Shown: positions 17,762 through 26,087, counted from the stretch's first letter. The stretch: DNA of 43,076 nucleotides from Pelomonas cellulosilytica (GCF_021353265.1 NZ_JAJTWU010000018.1:1-43076); one strand, 5' to 3'. Notes: generated from the letters alone by a model not told the origin. Numbers and translations are program-made.

Positions 17762-18942
17762 GGCTGGCTGGCCCAGCGGCCGATCAGCGCGCGCTCGTCG
17801 TCGGTGATGCCGGTGGCGTTGTTCATCGGCATGGCGCGTTGCACGACGACCTGCTGGTAGACCTGCGCCCGGTGCGCCGCCAGGCCCTCGGCCGAGTCCA
17901 GGCGCACGCCCTTCTGCGCGGCCGCGCCCTGGTGGCACATCAGGCAGCGCTCGGCCACGACGGCCTGCACCTGCGCCGCCGAGACCGGCGCCGTCGCGGC
18001 AGCGGTCGTCGGCGGGCTGGGCGCCAGCCAGGTGATCAGCCCGGCCATCAGCACCACCGCCACGGCCACGGCCCGCCAGTCGTTCACGCCCTTGTGGCGT
18101 TTGACGAAAAACACGCGGACGGCCACGCCCGCCGCCATCAGCACGCACAGCACGACCCAGTTGTGCGGGTGCTGGTAGAGCATGCCGTAGTGGTTGCTCA
18201 GCATCGCGGCGAGCACAGGCAGGCCGAAATACGTGTTGTGCACGCTGCGCTGCTTGCCGCGCTGGCCGTGGATGGGGTCGGGCTTCTGGCCGGCGCGCAT
18301 CTGCGCGATGACCTTGCGCTGGCCCGGGATGATCCAGTGCGCGACGTTGGCGGTCATCATCGTCGCGAGCGTCGCACCGACGATCAGGAAGGCGGCGCGC
18401 CCGGCGAACAGGTGGCAGGCCAGCCAGCTCGCCGCGACGACAAACACCGCCACCACGGCCAGCACGCGGCCGTCGTTGCCGATAGCGCCCTCACGTGTGC
18501 GGCCCAGCGTCTTGCAGGCCAGGTCGTACACCGCCGTGCCGACGAGGAGGAAGGCCAGCGCCGCGCACACCGCCTGCCACGGCGCACCCCAGGCGAACAC
18601 GCGCGGGTCGACCAGCATCTGGCTGGCGTTGGCGAGGTAGAGCACGACGAACAGCGCGAAGCCGCTCATCCAGGTCCAGTAGCTCTCCCAGTAGAACCAA
18701 TGGAGGTTCTCCGGCAGGTTGGCCGGCGCCACGAGGTACTTCTGCGGGTTGTAGAAGCCGCCGCCGTGCACGGCCCACAGCTCGCCGTCCACGCCCTTGG
18801 CCTTCAGGTCGTCGGCGGAAGGTTGGACGAGGTGGTTGTCGAGCCAGACGAAGTAGAACGACGCGCCGATCCACGCGATGACGGTGATGACGTGCAGCGC
18901 CCTCAGCAGCAGGTTGGCCCAGTCGAGCAGGTAGGTGTCCAT
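17758..18942 (-). CDS. puuD: Membrane-bound urate hydroxylase PuuD with C-terminal cytochrome c
   Basis: A 394-residue membrane protein with about eight transmembrane helices and a C-terminal cytochrome c domain carrying the heme motif CLMCH near residue 334. The N-terminal part is the urate oxidase N-terminal domain of PuuD (LLLRALHVITVIAWIGASFYFVWLD; HGGGFYNPQKY; HWFYWESYWTWMSG). PuuD oxidises urate to 5-hydroxyisourate and passes electrons to the respiratory chain rather than to oxygen as cofactor-free uricase does. Start: the ATG at 18942 (MDTYLLDWANLLLRALHV) matches the family. It is upstream of and coupled to the glycerate kinase gene. Together with UraH and UraD it completes the urate-to-allantoin route. 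Confidence 0.94.
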   Translation of the reverse strand: MDTYLLDWANLLLRALHVITVIAWIGASFYFVWLDNHLVQPSADDLKAKGVDGELWAVHGGGFYNPQKYLVAPANLPENLHWFYWESYWTWMSGFALFVVLYLANASQMLVDPRVFAWGAPWQAVCAALAFLLVGTAVYDLACKTLGRTREGAIGNDGRVLAVVAVFVVAASWLACHLFAGRAAFLIVGATLATMMTANVAHWIIPGQRKVIAQMRAGQKPDPIHGQRGKQRSVHNTYFGLPVLAAMLSNHYGMLYQHPHNWVVLCVLMAAGVAVRVFFVKRHKGVNDWRAVAVAVVLMAGLITWLAPSPPTTAAATAPVSAAQVQAVVAERCLMCHQGAAAQKGVRLDSAEGLAAHRAQVYQQVVVQRAMPMNNATGITDDERALIGRWASQP

Positions 18943-19151
18943 GAAGCGGTGGTGGTCTCTGGCGGCCCCACCACGGCGGGTGCTGTGGGGCCTCACAAGC
19001 GTCGCGTCTGCAGGAGTTGGTCTCCCGACACCGCTGCGACTGGCGAGGGAGTGTATGCAGCCGCCGTGCCAGCCGCCCCCGGTATGCACGGCATCACGCG
19101 AAGGGGGCCGCGCCGCCACCGCTACAGGCGCCACGTGCTCACAATGCGCCC

Positions 19152-19982
19152 ATGTCCACAACACCCCGCTGCCTGAGGCCGACCCGGCAGGCCCTTGCGC
19201 TGCTGATGACGCTGTTCGCGGCGACTGGCACCCCGGCGCAGGAAGCGCCCGTCATCCGGCTGGCCACCAACGTGGAACGCAGCTCCTTCCCGCCGGCCGA
19301 GGCACTGCTGCGCAGGGCCTATGCGGGCCTGGGCCGGCAGGTGGAGTTCGTGCCCTGGCCGCTGACGCGCACGCTGGTCGAGCTGAACGCAGGCCGGCTG
19401 GACGGTGTCGCGATGCGGGTGGACGCCTTCTTCTCGCAGACGCCGATCGTCCGCAAGATCGACGTACCCCTGCTGCAGCTGGACATCTATGCCTTCGGCC
19501 GACCGCCCTGCCCGGCACTGCTGCCGCCGGAGTCGCTGGGCCGGCACCGCATCAGCTACCAGCGGGGCATGGTGGCGACAGAGGCGCTGGTGCCGCAGGC
19601 CGCGAGGCTGCCCGCCAACACGCCCACCGATGCCTTCCTGTATGTCGGCATGGGATCGGCGGACTACGCGCTGATGTTGACGGTGCCAGGCACGTCCGAG
19701 GTGCCGGTGCAGACGCCGCAAGGCACGCTGTGCCGCGTCGCCACGCCGCTGGGCCAGGCGGTGCTGTACCACGGCGTCCATGAATCGCACGCCGATCTCG
19801 TGCCGGCGCTCGAGCAGGCGCTGCGCGGCATGCGCGAGCGTGGCGAGATCCAGCAGGCCTGGGCCGCCTATGAACGCGAGGTCACCTCGCAGAACGCACA
19901 GCTGCAAGCCCAGCGCGGGCGCAGTCTCAAGCTGTCGCCGCCCGCAGCGTCAGCAGTTGCGCCAGCACCGCCACGGCGATGA
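19152..19982 (+). CDS. Periplasmic solute-binding-like protein (SBP family 3 type)
   Basis: A 276-residue protein with a signal peptide (cleavage near GTPAQEAPVIRLATN) and a small bilobed binding-protein fold resembling extracellular solute-binding family 3 proteins. The N-terminal pattern RLATNVERSSFPPAEALLRRAYAGLG followed by LNAGRLDGVAMRVDAF is typical of a divergent group found as stand-alone genes in betaproteobacteria. No transporter permease or ATPase is adjacent, so it may be a sensor or scavenging protein. It lies divergently from puuD across a 209-bp intergenic region and its last 56 bp overlap the end of xdhC convergently. Start: the ATG at 19152; no strong Shine-Dalgarno. A purine ligand is possible from location only. 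Confidence 0.75.
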   Translation: MSTTPRCLRPTRQALALLMTLFAATGTPAQEAPVIRLATNVERSSFPPAEALLRRAYAGLGRQVEFVPWPLTRTLVELNAGRLDGVAMRVDAFFSQTPIVRKIDVPLLQLDIYAFGRPPCPALLPPESLGRHRISYQRGMVATEALVPQAARLPANTPTDAFLYVGMGSADYALMLTVPGTSEVPVQTPQGTLCRVATPLGQAVLYHGVHESHADLVPALEQALRGMRERGEIQQAWAAYEREVTSQNAQLQAQRGRSLKLSPPAASAVAPAPPRR

Positions 19983-20730
19983 CGCCCGGCTGCTTGCCGG
20001 CCACACCGGGCACACCGATCGGGCAGACGACCTGATCCAGCTCACCCACGGTGAAGCCGCGTGCCTCCAGCCGGTGCCTGAAGCTCGCCCATTTGGTGCG
20101 GCTGCCTATCAGACCGATGAAGCGCAGGTCCCCGCGTTCACGCTGGCGCCTGAGGCAGGCGGCGACGACATCGAAGTCCTCGGCGTGGCTGTAGGTCATG
20201 ATGAGGACGGCCACGCCGGCCGGGAGGTCGGGTACGGCGTCGGCAATGGGGGCCACGGCCTCTCGGCGCCAGCCCGCACCGGGCGGCTCCGCGGGGAAGG
20301 CGTCCGACCGGCTGTCGATCCAGTGCAGCGCGATCGGCAGGTCTCGGGCGATGCGCGCGATGGCATGTCCCACATGACCGGCACCGAACAAGGCCACCGG
20401 CAGCGCGGGCGGCACGGGCAGGCGGGCTTGCAGGTCTTCACCCGCGTCGATGTGCTCGAAACGTAGCCACACGACGCCGCCGCAGCACTGGCCGAGGCTG
20501 GGGCCGAGCGGATAGCGCACCTCGGCTGTCAGCTCGCCGCCGGCGAGCGCGGCGCGGGCGCGTGCGATGGCGTCGAACTCCAACTGACCGCCCCCCACCG
20601 TGCCCGTGAAACCATCGGCCGTCACGGCCATCCACGCCCCCTCCTCGCGCGGCACGCTGCCGCTGGTGCGGGCGACGATGACGAGGATCAGCGGCGGGCT
20701 CATTGGACTTATCGGGCTCATCGGGCTCAT
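19927..20730 (-). CDS. xdhC: Xanthine dehydrogenase accessory protein XdhC
   Basis: A 267-residue XdhC/CoxI-family protein that inserts sulfurated molybdenum cofactor into xanthine dehydrogenase. Visible blocks are VIVARTSGSVPREEGAWMAVT, GTVGGGQLEF, the GPSLGQCCGGVVWLRFE region with two adjacent Cys thought to bind Moco, and a C-terminal Rossmann domain (VALFGAGHVGHAIARIA; FIGLIGSRTKW). The usual N-terminal helix is replaced by a short Met-Ser-Pro repeat encoded by 9-bp tandem repeats, so the start is uncertain: ATGs at 20730, 20721 and 20703 are all in frame. The xdhA and xdhB genes are not in the window. Confidence 0.92.
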   Translation of the reverse strand: MSPMSPISPMSPPLILVIVARTSGSVPREEGAWMAVTADGFTGTVGGGQLEFDAIARARAALAGGELTAEVRYPLGPSLGQCCGGVVWLRFEHIDAGEDLQARLPVPPALPVALFGAGHVGHAIARIARDLPIALHWIDSRSDAFPAEPPGAGWRREAVAPIADAVPDLPAGVAVLIMTYSHAEDFDVVAACLRRQRERGDLRFIGLIGSRTKWASFRHRLEARGFTVGELDQVVCPIGVPGVAGKQPGVIAVAVLAQLLTLRAATA

Positions 20731-20748
20731 CGGGCTTATCGGGAGCTA
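20695..20748. repeat. 9-bp tandem repeat across the xdhC start
   Basis: Six adjacent 9-mers of the CGGGCTCAT type (one or two changes in some) run from 20695 to 20748. They encode the Met/Ile-Ser-Pro start of XdhC and also contain the stop codon of the upstream 66-residue protein. Because the unit is a multiple of three, copy-number change would lengthen or shorten XdhC without shifting frame. Confidence 0.7.
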
Positions 20749-20936
20749 CGCCGCCGTGTGAGGCGCACGAACACGCCCAGCGCCAGCACGGCCAGGAAGC
20801 CCCCAAGCATGAACTTCGCCGTCGCCACGCCCACGGCAGCACCGCCGCCGAACGCGGCGATGCCCAGCACATCGATGCCGTCGAGCAGCGTGCCTCGGGC
20901 GCGTTCTTTAATCGGCTTGTGCACGGGCGCTGCCAC
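20736..20936 (-). CDS. Small membrane protein of the purine cluster
   Basis: A predicted 66-residue protein starting at a GTG (20936), with a GGAAG Shine-Dalgarno about 6 bases upstream and only 2 bp after the uraH stop codon. It has a short basic N-terminus, one or two glycine/alanine-rich hydrophobic helices (GIAAFGGGAAVGVATAKFML and FLAVLALGVFV) and a basic tail RLTRRRSSR. No family is recognised. Its tight spacing between uraH and xdhC suggests it is translated with them. It could be a small membrane adaptor or a non-functional remnant. Confidence 0.55.
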   Translation of the reverse strand: MAAPVHKPIKERARGTLLDGIDVLGIAAFGGGAAVGVATAKFMLGGFLAVLALGVFVRLTRRRSSR

Positions 20937-20938
20937 GG

Positions 20939-21292
20939 TCAGCTTCCGCGGTAGGTGGAGTAACTCCACGGCGAGACCAGCAGCGGCACGTGGTAGTGCG
21001 ACGCCGCGTCGGCAATGCCGAAGTCCAGCGGCACTTCGACCAGGAAGGCCGGCTGCGGCAGCGCCTGGCCGCGTGCAGCGAAGTAGGCCGCCACCTCGAA
21101 GACCAGCCGGTAGCGGCCGGTCAGGAACTCCGCCCCCGACAGCAGCGGGCCGTCGGCGCGACCATCGGCGTTCAGCTGCAGGCTGCGCAACCACTGGGGG
21201 CCTTCGGCATCGAAGCGGTAGAGGCGAACGCCCATGCCGGCCGCGGGGCAGCCGTTGGCGGTGTCGAGCACATGTGTGGTGAGTTGGCCCAT
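20939..21292 (-). CDS. uraH: 5-hydroxyisourate hydrolase (transthyretin-like)
   Basis: A 117-residue HIU hydrolase, the standard length. The N-terminal motif [17 protein letters not shown], the central Arg/His positions ([31 protein letters not shown]) and the C-terminal signature YRGS are all present. It opens the ring of 5-hydroxyisourate to OHCU, the step after PuuD. Start: the ATG at 21292 gives the family N-terminus; longer frames add unrelated residues. It is divergent from puuE, with only 38 bp between the two start codons, so they must share a compact control region. Confidence 0.96.
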   Translation of the reverse strand: MGQLTTHVLDTANGCPAAGMGVRLYRFDAEGPQWLRSLQLNADGRADGPLLSGAEFLTGRYRLVFEVAAYFAARGQALPQPAFLVEVPLDFGIADAASHYHVPLLVSPWSYSTYRGS

Positions 21293-21330
21293 GGGAGTGA
21301 CGGCGGCGTGGATTGATGCAAAGTGTAGGG

Positions 21331-22287
21331 ATGAGCACACCCCGCTACCCGCGCGACCTGATCGGCTACGGCGAAACCCCACCTCAGGCGCAGTGGCCAG
21401 GCGGTGCGCGCGTCGCCGTGCAGTTCGTGCTGAACTACGAGGAAGGCGGCGAGAACTCCGTGCTGCACGGCGATGCCGGCAGCGAGCAGTTCCTGTCGGA
21501 GATGTTCAACCCGGCCAGTTATCCGGCGCGTCATCTCAGCATGGAGAGCATCTACGAATACGGCTCGCGCGTGGGCGTCTGGCGGCTGCTGAAGGAATTC
21601 GAGCAGCGTGCGCTGCCGCTGACCGTCTTCGGCGTGGGCATGGCACTGGAGCGCCACCCGGACGTGACGCAGGCCTTTGTCGAGCTGAACCACGAGATCG
21701 CCTCGCACGGTTGGCGCTGGATCCACTACCAGGGAGTGGACGAGGACACCGAACGCGCGCACATGGCCCAGGCGATGGCGTCACTGCAACGCCTGACGCT
21801 CGGCCGCGACCCGCACGGCCTGGGCTGGTACACCGGCCGTGACAGTCCCGCCACACGACGTCTCGTGGCCGACTTCGGCGGCTTCGAGTACGACAGCGAC
21901 TACTACGGCGACGACCTGCCGTTCTGGCTGCAGGTGCGCCGGACCGACGGCGAACTCGCCCCGCATCTCGTCGTGCCGTACACGCTGGACTGCAACGACA
22001 TGCGCTTCGCGCTGCCGCAGGGCTTCAGCCACGGCGAGCCCTTCTTCGAATACCTGCGCGACAGCTTCGACGTGCTGTACGCCGAAGGCGCCGAGCATCC
22101 GAAGATGATGAGCATCGGCGTGCACTGCCGGCTGCTCGGCCGCCCGGGGCGCATGCGCGCGCTGCAACGCTTCCTCGACCACATCGAGGCACACGACCGC
22201 GTGTGGGTATGCCGCCGGCTCGACATCGCGCGGCACTGGAAAGCCACACATCCCTTTGACGCCAGGACGGCCTTTGTCTGGGAATGA
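21331..22287 (+). CDS. puuE: Allantoinase PuuE (polysaccharide deacetylase-type)
   Basis: A 318-residue allantoinase of the metal-independent PuuE type, related to polysaccharide deacetylases, which opens the allantoin ring to allantoate. Recognisable blocks are [38 protein letters not shown], the repeat of His/Trp motifs [43 protein letters not shown] and the C-terminal [15 protein letters not shown]. Start: the ATG at 21331 ([14 protein letters not shown]) is the usual family start; an in-frame ATG at 21313 would add six residues. It is immediately followed by the fused uraD-allC gene, with stop and next start abutting. Confidence 0.95.
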   Translation: MSTPRYPRDLIGYGETPPQAQWPGGARVAVQFVLNYEEGGENSVLHGDAGSEQFLSEMFNPASYPARHLSMESIYEYGSRVGVWRLLKEFEQRALPLTVFGVGMALERHPDVTQAFVELNHEIASHGWRWIHYQGVDEDTERAHMAQAMASLQRLTLGRDPHGLGWYTGRDSPATRRLVADFGGFEYDSDYYGDDLPFWLQVRRTDGELAPHLVVPYTLDCNDMRFALPQGFSHGEPFFEYLRDSFDVLYAEGAEHPKMMSIGVHCRLLGRPGRMRALQRFLDHIEAHDRVWVCRRLDIARHWKATHPFDARTAFVWE

Positions 22288-24072
22288 ATGAATAAACATA
22301 TGGGGTCAGAGTCCAATTTCCTGGCGCAGCTCAACGAGGCGCCGCCCGCCGAGTTCACCCGCCTGCTCGACGGCATCTACGAGCATTCGCCGTGGATCGC
22401 CGAACGCGCCGCCGCGGCCCGGCCGTTTGCCACGCTGGCGGCATTGAAGGTGGCGCTGGCGCGCGCAGTGCGCGAGGCGCCCGTCGACGAGCAGCTGGCG
22501 CTGATCCGCGCCCACCCCGAGCTGGCCGGCAAGGCCGCCGTGGCGGGCGAGCTGACGGCCGAATCGACGAACGAGCAGCAGGCCGCCGGCCTCACCGCCT
22601 GCACGCCCGACGAATTCGCCCGGCTGCAGCAGCTCAATGCCGACTACAACCTGCGCTTCGGCTGGCCCTTCATCCTGGCCGTGCGCGGCCCGCGCGGCAC
22701 GGGCCTGACCCGACAGGAAATCATCGCCAGCTTCGAACGCCGGCTGCGCGCCCACCCGGACGTGGAGCGCGCCGAATGCCTTCGGCAGATCCACCGCATC
22801 GCCGAAATCCGCCTGAATGACAGGTTCGGCATCGAGCCCCACCTGGGCCAGCAGCTGTGGGACTGGGCCGAAAGCCTGGCGATGCACAGCGACGACGATG
22901 ACCACCTCACCTGCACCTACGCCACGCCGGCACACACCACCGTGGCCGAGCAGCTGATGCTGTGGATGGACGACTGCGGCTTCGACGAGGTCGGCCGCGA
23001 CGCGGTGGGCAACGTCGTGGGCGTCTACCACGGCACCGCCGCCCCCGCCGACGCGCAGCGCCTGCTGACCGGCAGTCACTACGACACGGTGCGCCGTGCC
23101 GGCCGCTTCGATGGGCGGCTGGGCATCTTCGTACCGATGCTGGCCGTGCGCGAGCTGCACCGGGCCGGCCGCCGGCTGCCGTTCGGCATCGAGGTGGTCG
23201 GCTTTGCCGAGGAGGAAGGCCAGCGATTCCCGGCCACCTTCCTGGCCTCCAGCGCGTTGACCGGCGGCTTCGACCCCGCGTGGCTGGACCAGCAGGACGC
23301 CAATGGCGTGTCGCTGCGCGACGCGATGCGCAACGCCGGCCTGCCGGGCAAGGTGGCCGCCATCACGGGGCTGACGCGAGACCGCAGCCGCTACCTTGGC
23401 TTCGTCGAGGTGCACATCGAGCAAGGCCCGGTGCTGGACAGCCTGGACCTGCCGCTGGGCATCGTCACCAGCATCAACGGCAGCCGGCGCTACACGGGCG
23501 AGATCATAGGGCTGGCCAGCCATGCCGGCACGACACCCATGGGCCAGCGCCGCGACGCGGCGGCCGGCGTCGCGGAGCTGATCCTGTTCGCCGAGCAGCG
23601 CGCGGCCTCGACACCGGATGTCGTCGCGACGGTGGGCATGCTGGAAGTGCCGTCCGGCTCCATCAACGTCATCCCCGGCCGCTGCCGTTTCAGCCTGGAC
23701 CTGCGCGCCACCACCGACGCGGCACGTGACGCGCTGGACGTCGACGTGCACCACCAGCTCGATGCCATTTGCCAGCGACGCGGCCTGACCTACCAGCTCA
23801 AGCCCACGATGGCCGCCAGCGCCGCGCCGAGCGACCCCGAGTGGCAGGCCCGTTGGGAAGCCGCCGTCACGACGCTGGGTCTGCCCGTCCACCGCCTGCC
23901 CTCCGGCGCCGGCCACGACGCGATGAAGATCCACGAGTTGCTGCCGCAGGCGATGCTGTTCGTGCGCGGCGGCAATGGCGGCATCAGTCACAACCCGCTC
24001 GAGTCGGTGACGGTGGATGATGCGGAGTTGGCGGTGCGGGCGTTTGAAGCGTTGTTGGCCCGCTGCCACTGA
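22288..24072 (+). CDS. Fused OHCU decarboxylase (UraD) - allantoate amidohydrolase
   Basis: A 594-residue two-domain enzyme. Residues about 10-170 are OHCU decarboxylase (LAQLNEAPPAEFTRLLDGIYEHSPWIAERA; catalytic IRAHPELAGK; YNLRFGWPFILAVRG). Residues about 185-594 are an M20-type allantoate amidohydrolase with the metal ligands visible: GSHYDTVRRAGRFDGRLG, VGFAEEEGQRFP, VEVHIEQGP and the C-terminal GISHNPLE. It therefore catalyses two non-adjacent steps, OHCU to S-allantoin and allantoate breakdown, with PuuE acting between. The N-terminal residues MNKHMGSESNF are encoded by a short dispersed-repeat-like sequence rather than by family sequence. No Shine-Dalgarno is obvious; translation may be coupled to puuE. 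An ATG at 22300 is an alternative start. Confidence 0.93.
   Translation: MNKHMGSESNFLAQLNEAPPAEFTRLLDGIYEHSPWIAERAAAARPFATLAALKVALARAVREAPVDEQLALIRAHPELAGKAAVAGELTAESTNEQQAAGLTACTPDEFARLQQLNADYNLRFGWPFILAVRGPRGTGLTRQEIIASFERRLRAHPDVERAECLRQIHRIAEIRLNDRFGIEPHLGQQLWDWAESLAMHSDDDDHLTCTYATPAHTTVAEQLMLWMDDCGFDEVGRDAVGNVVGVYHGTAAPADAQRLLTGSHYDTVRRAGRFDGRLGIFVPMLAVRELHRAGRRLPFGIEVVGFAEEEGQRFPATFLASSALTGGFDPAWLDQQDANGVSLRDAMRNAGLPGKVAAITGLTRDRSRYLGFVEVHIEQGPVLDSLDLPLGIVTSINGSRRYTGEIIGLASHAGTTPMGQRRDAAAGVAELILFAEQRAASTPDVVATVGMLEVPSGSINVIPGRCRFSLDLRATTDAARDALDVDVHHQLDAICQRRGLTYQLKPTMAASAAPSDPEWQARWEAAVTTLGLPVHRLPSGAGHDAMKIHELLPQAMLFVRGGNGGISHNPLESVTVDDAELAVRAFEALLARCH
22291..22320. repeat. GGGGTCAGAGTCCAATTT dispersed-repeat motif at a gene start
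   Basis: The stretch AATAAACATAT followed by GGGGTCAGAGTCCAATTTC closely matches a short motif I recall as widespread in proteobacterial genomes, often near REP-associated (IS200-like) transposases. Here it straddles the beginning of the uraD-allC coding region and supplies its first ten or so codons. No second copy or transposase is seen in the window. Confidence 0.55.
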
Positions 24073-24107
24073 TGCCGCGCCTTGTCCTATCGCGAGACCC
24101 TGACAGC

Positions 24108-25343
24108 ATGACCTTTCCCACCGACACCTGGATCGACGCCCACTTCGACGAGCAAGTCCGCTTCCTGCAGGACCTCGTCCGCATCCCGACCGACACCCCG
24201 CCCGGCAACAACGCCCCGCATGCGGAGCGCACCGCCGAGCTGCTCACGCAGATGGGCTTCAAAGTGGAGCAGCACGCCGTGCCCGCGCCGGTCGTCAAGC
24301 GCGGCGGGTTGCAGTCCATCACCAATCTCATCGTGCGCCAGCGCTTCGGCACGTACGGCCCCAAGATCGCGCTGAATGCCCACGGCGACGTGGTGCCTCC
24401 CGGCGAGGGCTGGACGCATGACCCCTACGGCGCTGAAATCGTTGACGGCAAGCTGTACGGCCGCGCCGCCGCGGTGAGCAAGAGCGACTTCGCGACCTAC
24501 GCCTTCGCCGTGCAGGCGCTGAAGAACTCAGGCCTGCCGCTGCGCGGTGCGGTGGAGCTGCACTTCACGTACGACGAGGAGTTCGGCGGCGAACTGGGCC
24601 CGGGCTGGCTGCTGCGCCAGGGCGTCACGCGGCCGGACCTCGTGCTGGCCGCCGGCTTCAGCTACCAGGTCGTCACGGCCCACAACGGCTGCCTGCAGCT
24701 GGAGGTCACGCTGCACGGCCAGGCCTCGCACGCGGCCTACCCGGAGACCGGCGTGGATGCGCTGCAGGCCGCCAACCAGCTGCTGACGGCGCTGTACGCC
24801 CACAACGACGTGCTGAAGACGCGCCGCTCCGACGTGCCCGGCATCACGCACCCCTACCTGAACGTCGGCCGCATCGATGGCGGCACGAACACCAACGTCG
24901 TGCCCGGCAAGGTGGTGCTGAAGCTGGACCGCCGCATGATCCCCGAGGAGCAGCCGGCCGTCGTCGAGGCCGAGGTGCGCGCGCTCATCGAGGGCGCCGT
25001 GGCCCGCTGCCCGAGCATCCGTGTGGACATCAAACGCCTGTTGCTGGCCCAGCCGATGAAGCCCATGGCCGGCGCCGAGCGTCTGGTGGCCGCGCTCCGC
25101 AAGCACGGCGAGGCGGTGTTCGGCGAACCCATTCCCACATCCGGCACGCCGCTCTACACGGACGCGCGCCTGTACACCGCCATGGGCATCCCGGCTGCGC
25201 TGTACGGCGCCGGCCCGCGCACGGTGCTGGAGAGCAACGCCAAGCGGGCCGACGAGCATCTCGTGCTGGCAGACCTGAAGCGCGCGACGCAGGTCGTGGC
25301 CCGCGCGCTCGCCGAGTTGCTGGAACGTCGCTCCGGCGCCTGA
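24108..25343 (+). CDS. M20-family (ArgE/DapE-like) protein with altered metal site
   Basis: A 411-residue protein of the M20 amidohydrolase/peptidase family with the catalytic and lid domains in normal order. The first metal motif is intact (NAHGDVVPPGEGW), as is the catalytic Glu pair (YDEEFGGELG). Other ligands look changed: the bridging Asp position in GRAAAVSKSD is Val, the next acidic ligand falls in AAGFSYQVV, and the C-terminal His falls in ESNAKRADEHL. I recall related M20 proteins sharing the AVSKSD and AGFSY blocks, so this may be a distinct subfamily. Start: the ATG at 24108 (MTFPTDTWIDAHFDEQ); an ATG at 24072 overlaps the previous stop (TGATG) and is a coupled alternative. A ureide substrate is inferred from context only. 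Confidence 0.82.
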   Translation: MTFPTDTWIDAHFDEQVRFLQDLVRIPTDTPPGNNAPHAERTAELLTQMGFKVEQHAVPAPVVKRGGLQSITNLIVRQRFGTYGPKIALNAHGDVVPPGEGWTHDPYGAEIVDGKLYGRAAAVSKSDFATYAFAVQALKNSGLPLRGAVELHFTYDEEFGGELGPGWLLRQGVTRPDLVLAAGFSYQVVTAHNGCLQLEVTLHGQASHAAYPETGVDALQAANQLLTALYAHNDVLKTRRSDVPGITHPYLNVGRIDGGTNTNVVPGKVVLKLDRRMIPEEQPAVVEAEVRALIEGAVARCPSIRVDIKRLLLAQPMKPMAGAERLVAALRKHGEAVFGEPIPTSGTPLYTDARLYTAMGIPAALYGAGPRTVLESNAKRADEHLVLADLKRATQVVARALAELLERRSGA

Positions 25344-25344
25344 G

Positions 25345-25361
25345 GCCGGCTCCGGGCCGGC
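25345..25361. terminator. Hairpin between convergent genes
   Basis: GCCGGC-TCCGG-GCCGGC forms a perfect 6-bp stem in the 27-bp gap between the M20 gene (plus) and the TlpA-like gene (minus). There is no T-run on either side, so it is a weak bidirectional terminator candidate. Confidence 0.45.
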
Positions 25362-25370
25362 GGGCTGACG

Positions 25371-25919
25371 TCAGCCCTCGGCGGCCTTGGCTTCGGCCAG
25401 CACGGCGTTGACGTGCTTGACGATGAAGTTGACGCTGTTCTCGTCCCAGCCGCTCTGTCGGGCGGCCACCGAGCCGTCGCCGCGCAGCAGCAGCGTGTAG
25501 GGCAGCGACGCGGGCTTGGCGAAGGCCTTGGCGGCCGCCTCATTGGGGTCGTAGGTGTGCGTAATCCGGGTGCTTTCCGCCAGCGCGCGCTGCACCCTCT
25601 TGAAGACCGCCTTCTCCTCAATGTTGATGGCAATGATGGGCAGGCGTTCACCCGTCTTGCTCTGCAGCCGTTCCAGCACCGGCAGTTCATTGCGGCAGTA
25701 CGGGCACCAGGATGCCCAGAAGAAGACGATCACCGGCCGGCCGTCGAAGTCGGCCAGGCGCAGCGGCTTGCCATCCAGCGTCTGGCCCAGCGGGGTGTCG
25801 GGCGCGAGGCTCTGCGGCGGGGCCGGCTGGTCGGGCTCGGCCCGGGCGCTGCCCATGCCGGTCAACGCCATGAGCCCGCCCCAGGCCAGCAGGCCGCGTC
25901 GGTGCTTGTCGTGATGCAT
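25371..25919 (-). CDS. TlpA-like periplasmic thioredoxin
   Basis: A 182-residue secreted thioredoxin-fold protein of the TlpA/ResA/AhpC-TSA group. The signal peptide ends near GSARAEPDQP and the first basic stretch is KHRRG. The redox motif is VFFWASWCPYCRNELPVLERLQ (CPYC, near residues 79-82), followed by the cis-Pro segment KPASLPYTLLLRGDGSVA. A GGGAG Shine-Dalgarno precedes the ATG at 25919. It is divergent from the copper operon across 168 bp. TlpA-type proteins reduce copper chaperones and copper-site cysteines in other bacteria, so a role with the neighbouring copper genes is plausible but inferred. Confidence 0.9.
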   Translation of the reverse strand: MHHDKHRRGLLAWGGLMALTGMGSARAEPDQPAPPQSLAPDTPLGQTLDGKPLRLADFDGRPVIVFFWASWCPYCRNELPVLERLQSKTGERLPIIAINIEEKAVFKRVQRALAESTRITHTYDPNEAAAKAFAKPASLPYTLLLRGDGSVAARQSGWDENSVNFIVKHVNAVLAEAKAAEG

Positions 25920-25948
25920 CGGTTCTCCCTGTCGACTGTCTGCGTGCA

Positions 25949-25959
25949 CTGTGACACAG
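25949..25959. promoter_or_regulatory. Palindromes in the divergent tlpA/copper-operon control region
   Basis: CTGTG-A-CACAG is a perfect 11-bp palindrome 30 bp upstream of the TlpA-like start. A second one, CTCGC-N6-GCGAG, lies at 25986-26001. Both sit in the only intergenic region shared by the tlpA-like gene and the long plus-strand operon, so they are candidate operators. I do not see a clear MerR/CueR-type dyad or consensus -35/-10 boxes. Confidence 0.35.
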
Positions 25960-26087
25960 GGCCGCGGCCGCCAGGCAAGCTTGATCTCGCGCAACTGCGA
26001 GCCCTCCGAGGCCACGCACGGTGCCCCTAGGACCGCCCGGACGGTACCGGCAGGCGGCACAATGCGTTCACCCCAGGTTCCGTCCCC

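Noticed and set aside
22288..22302. A separate leader peptide before uraD
   Set aside because: The ATG at 22288 is in frame with the main enzyme and no stop intervenes, so it is an N-terminal extension.
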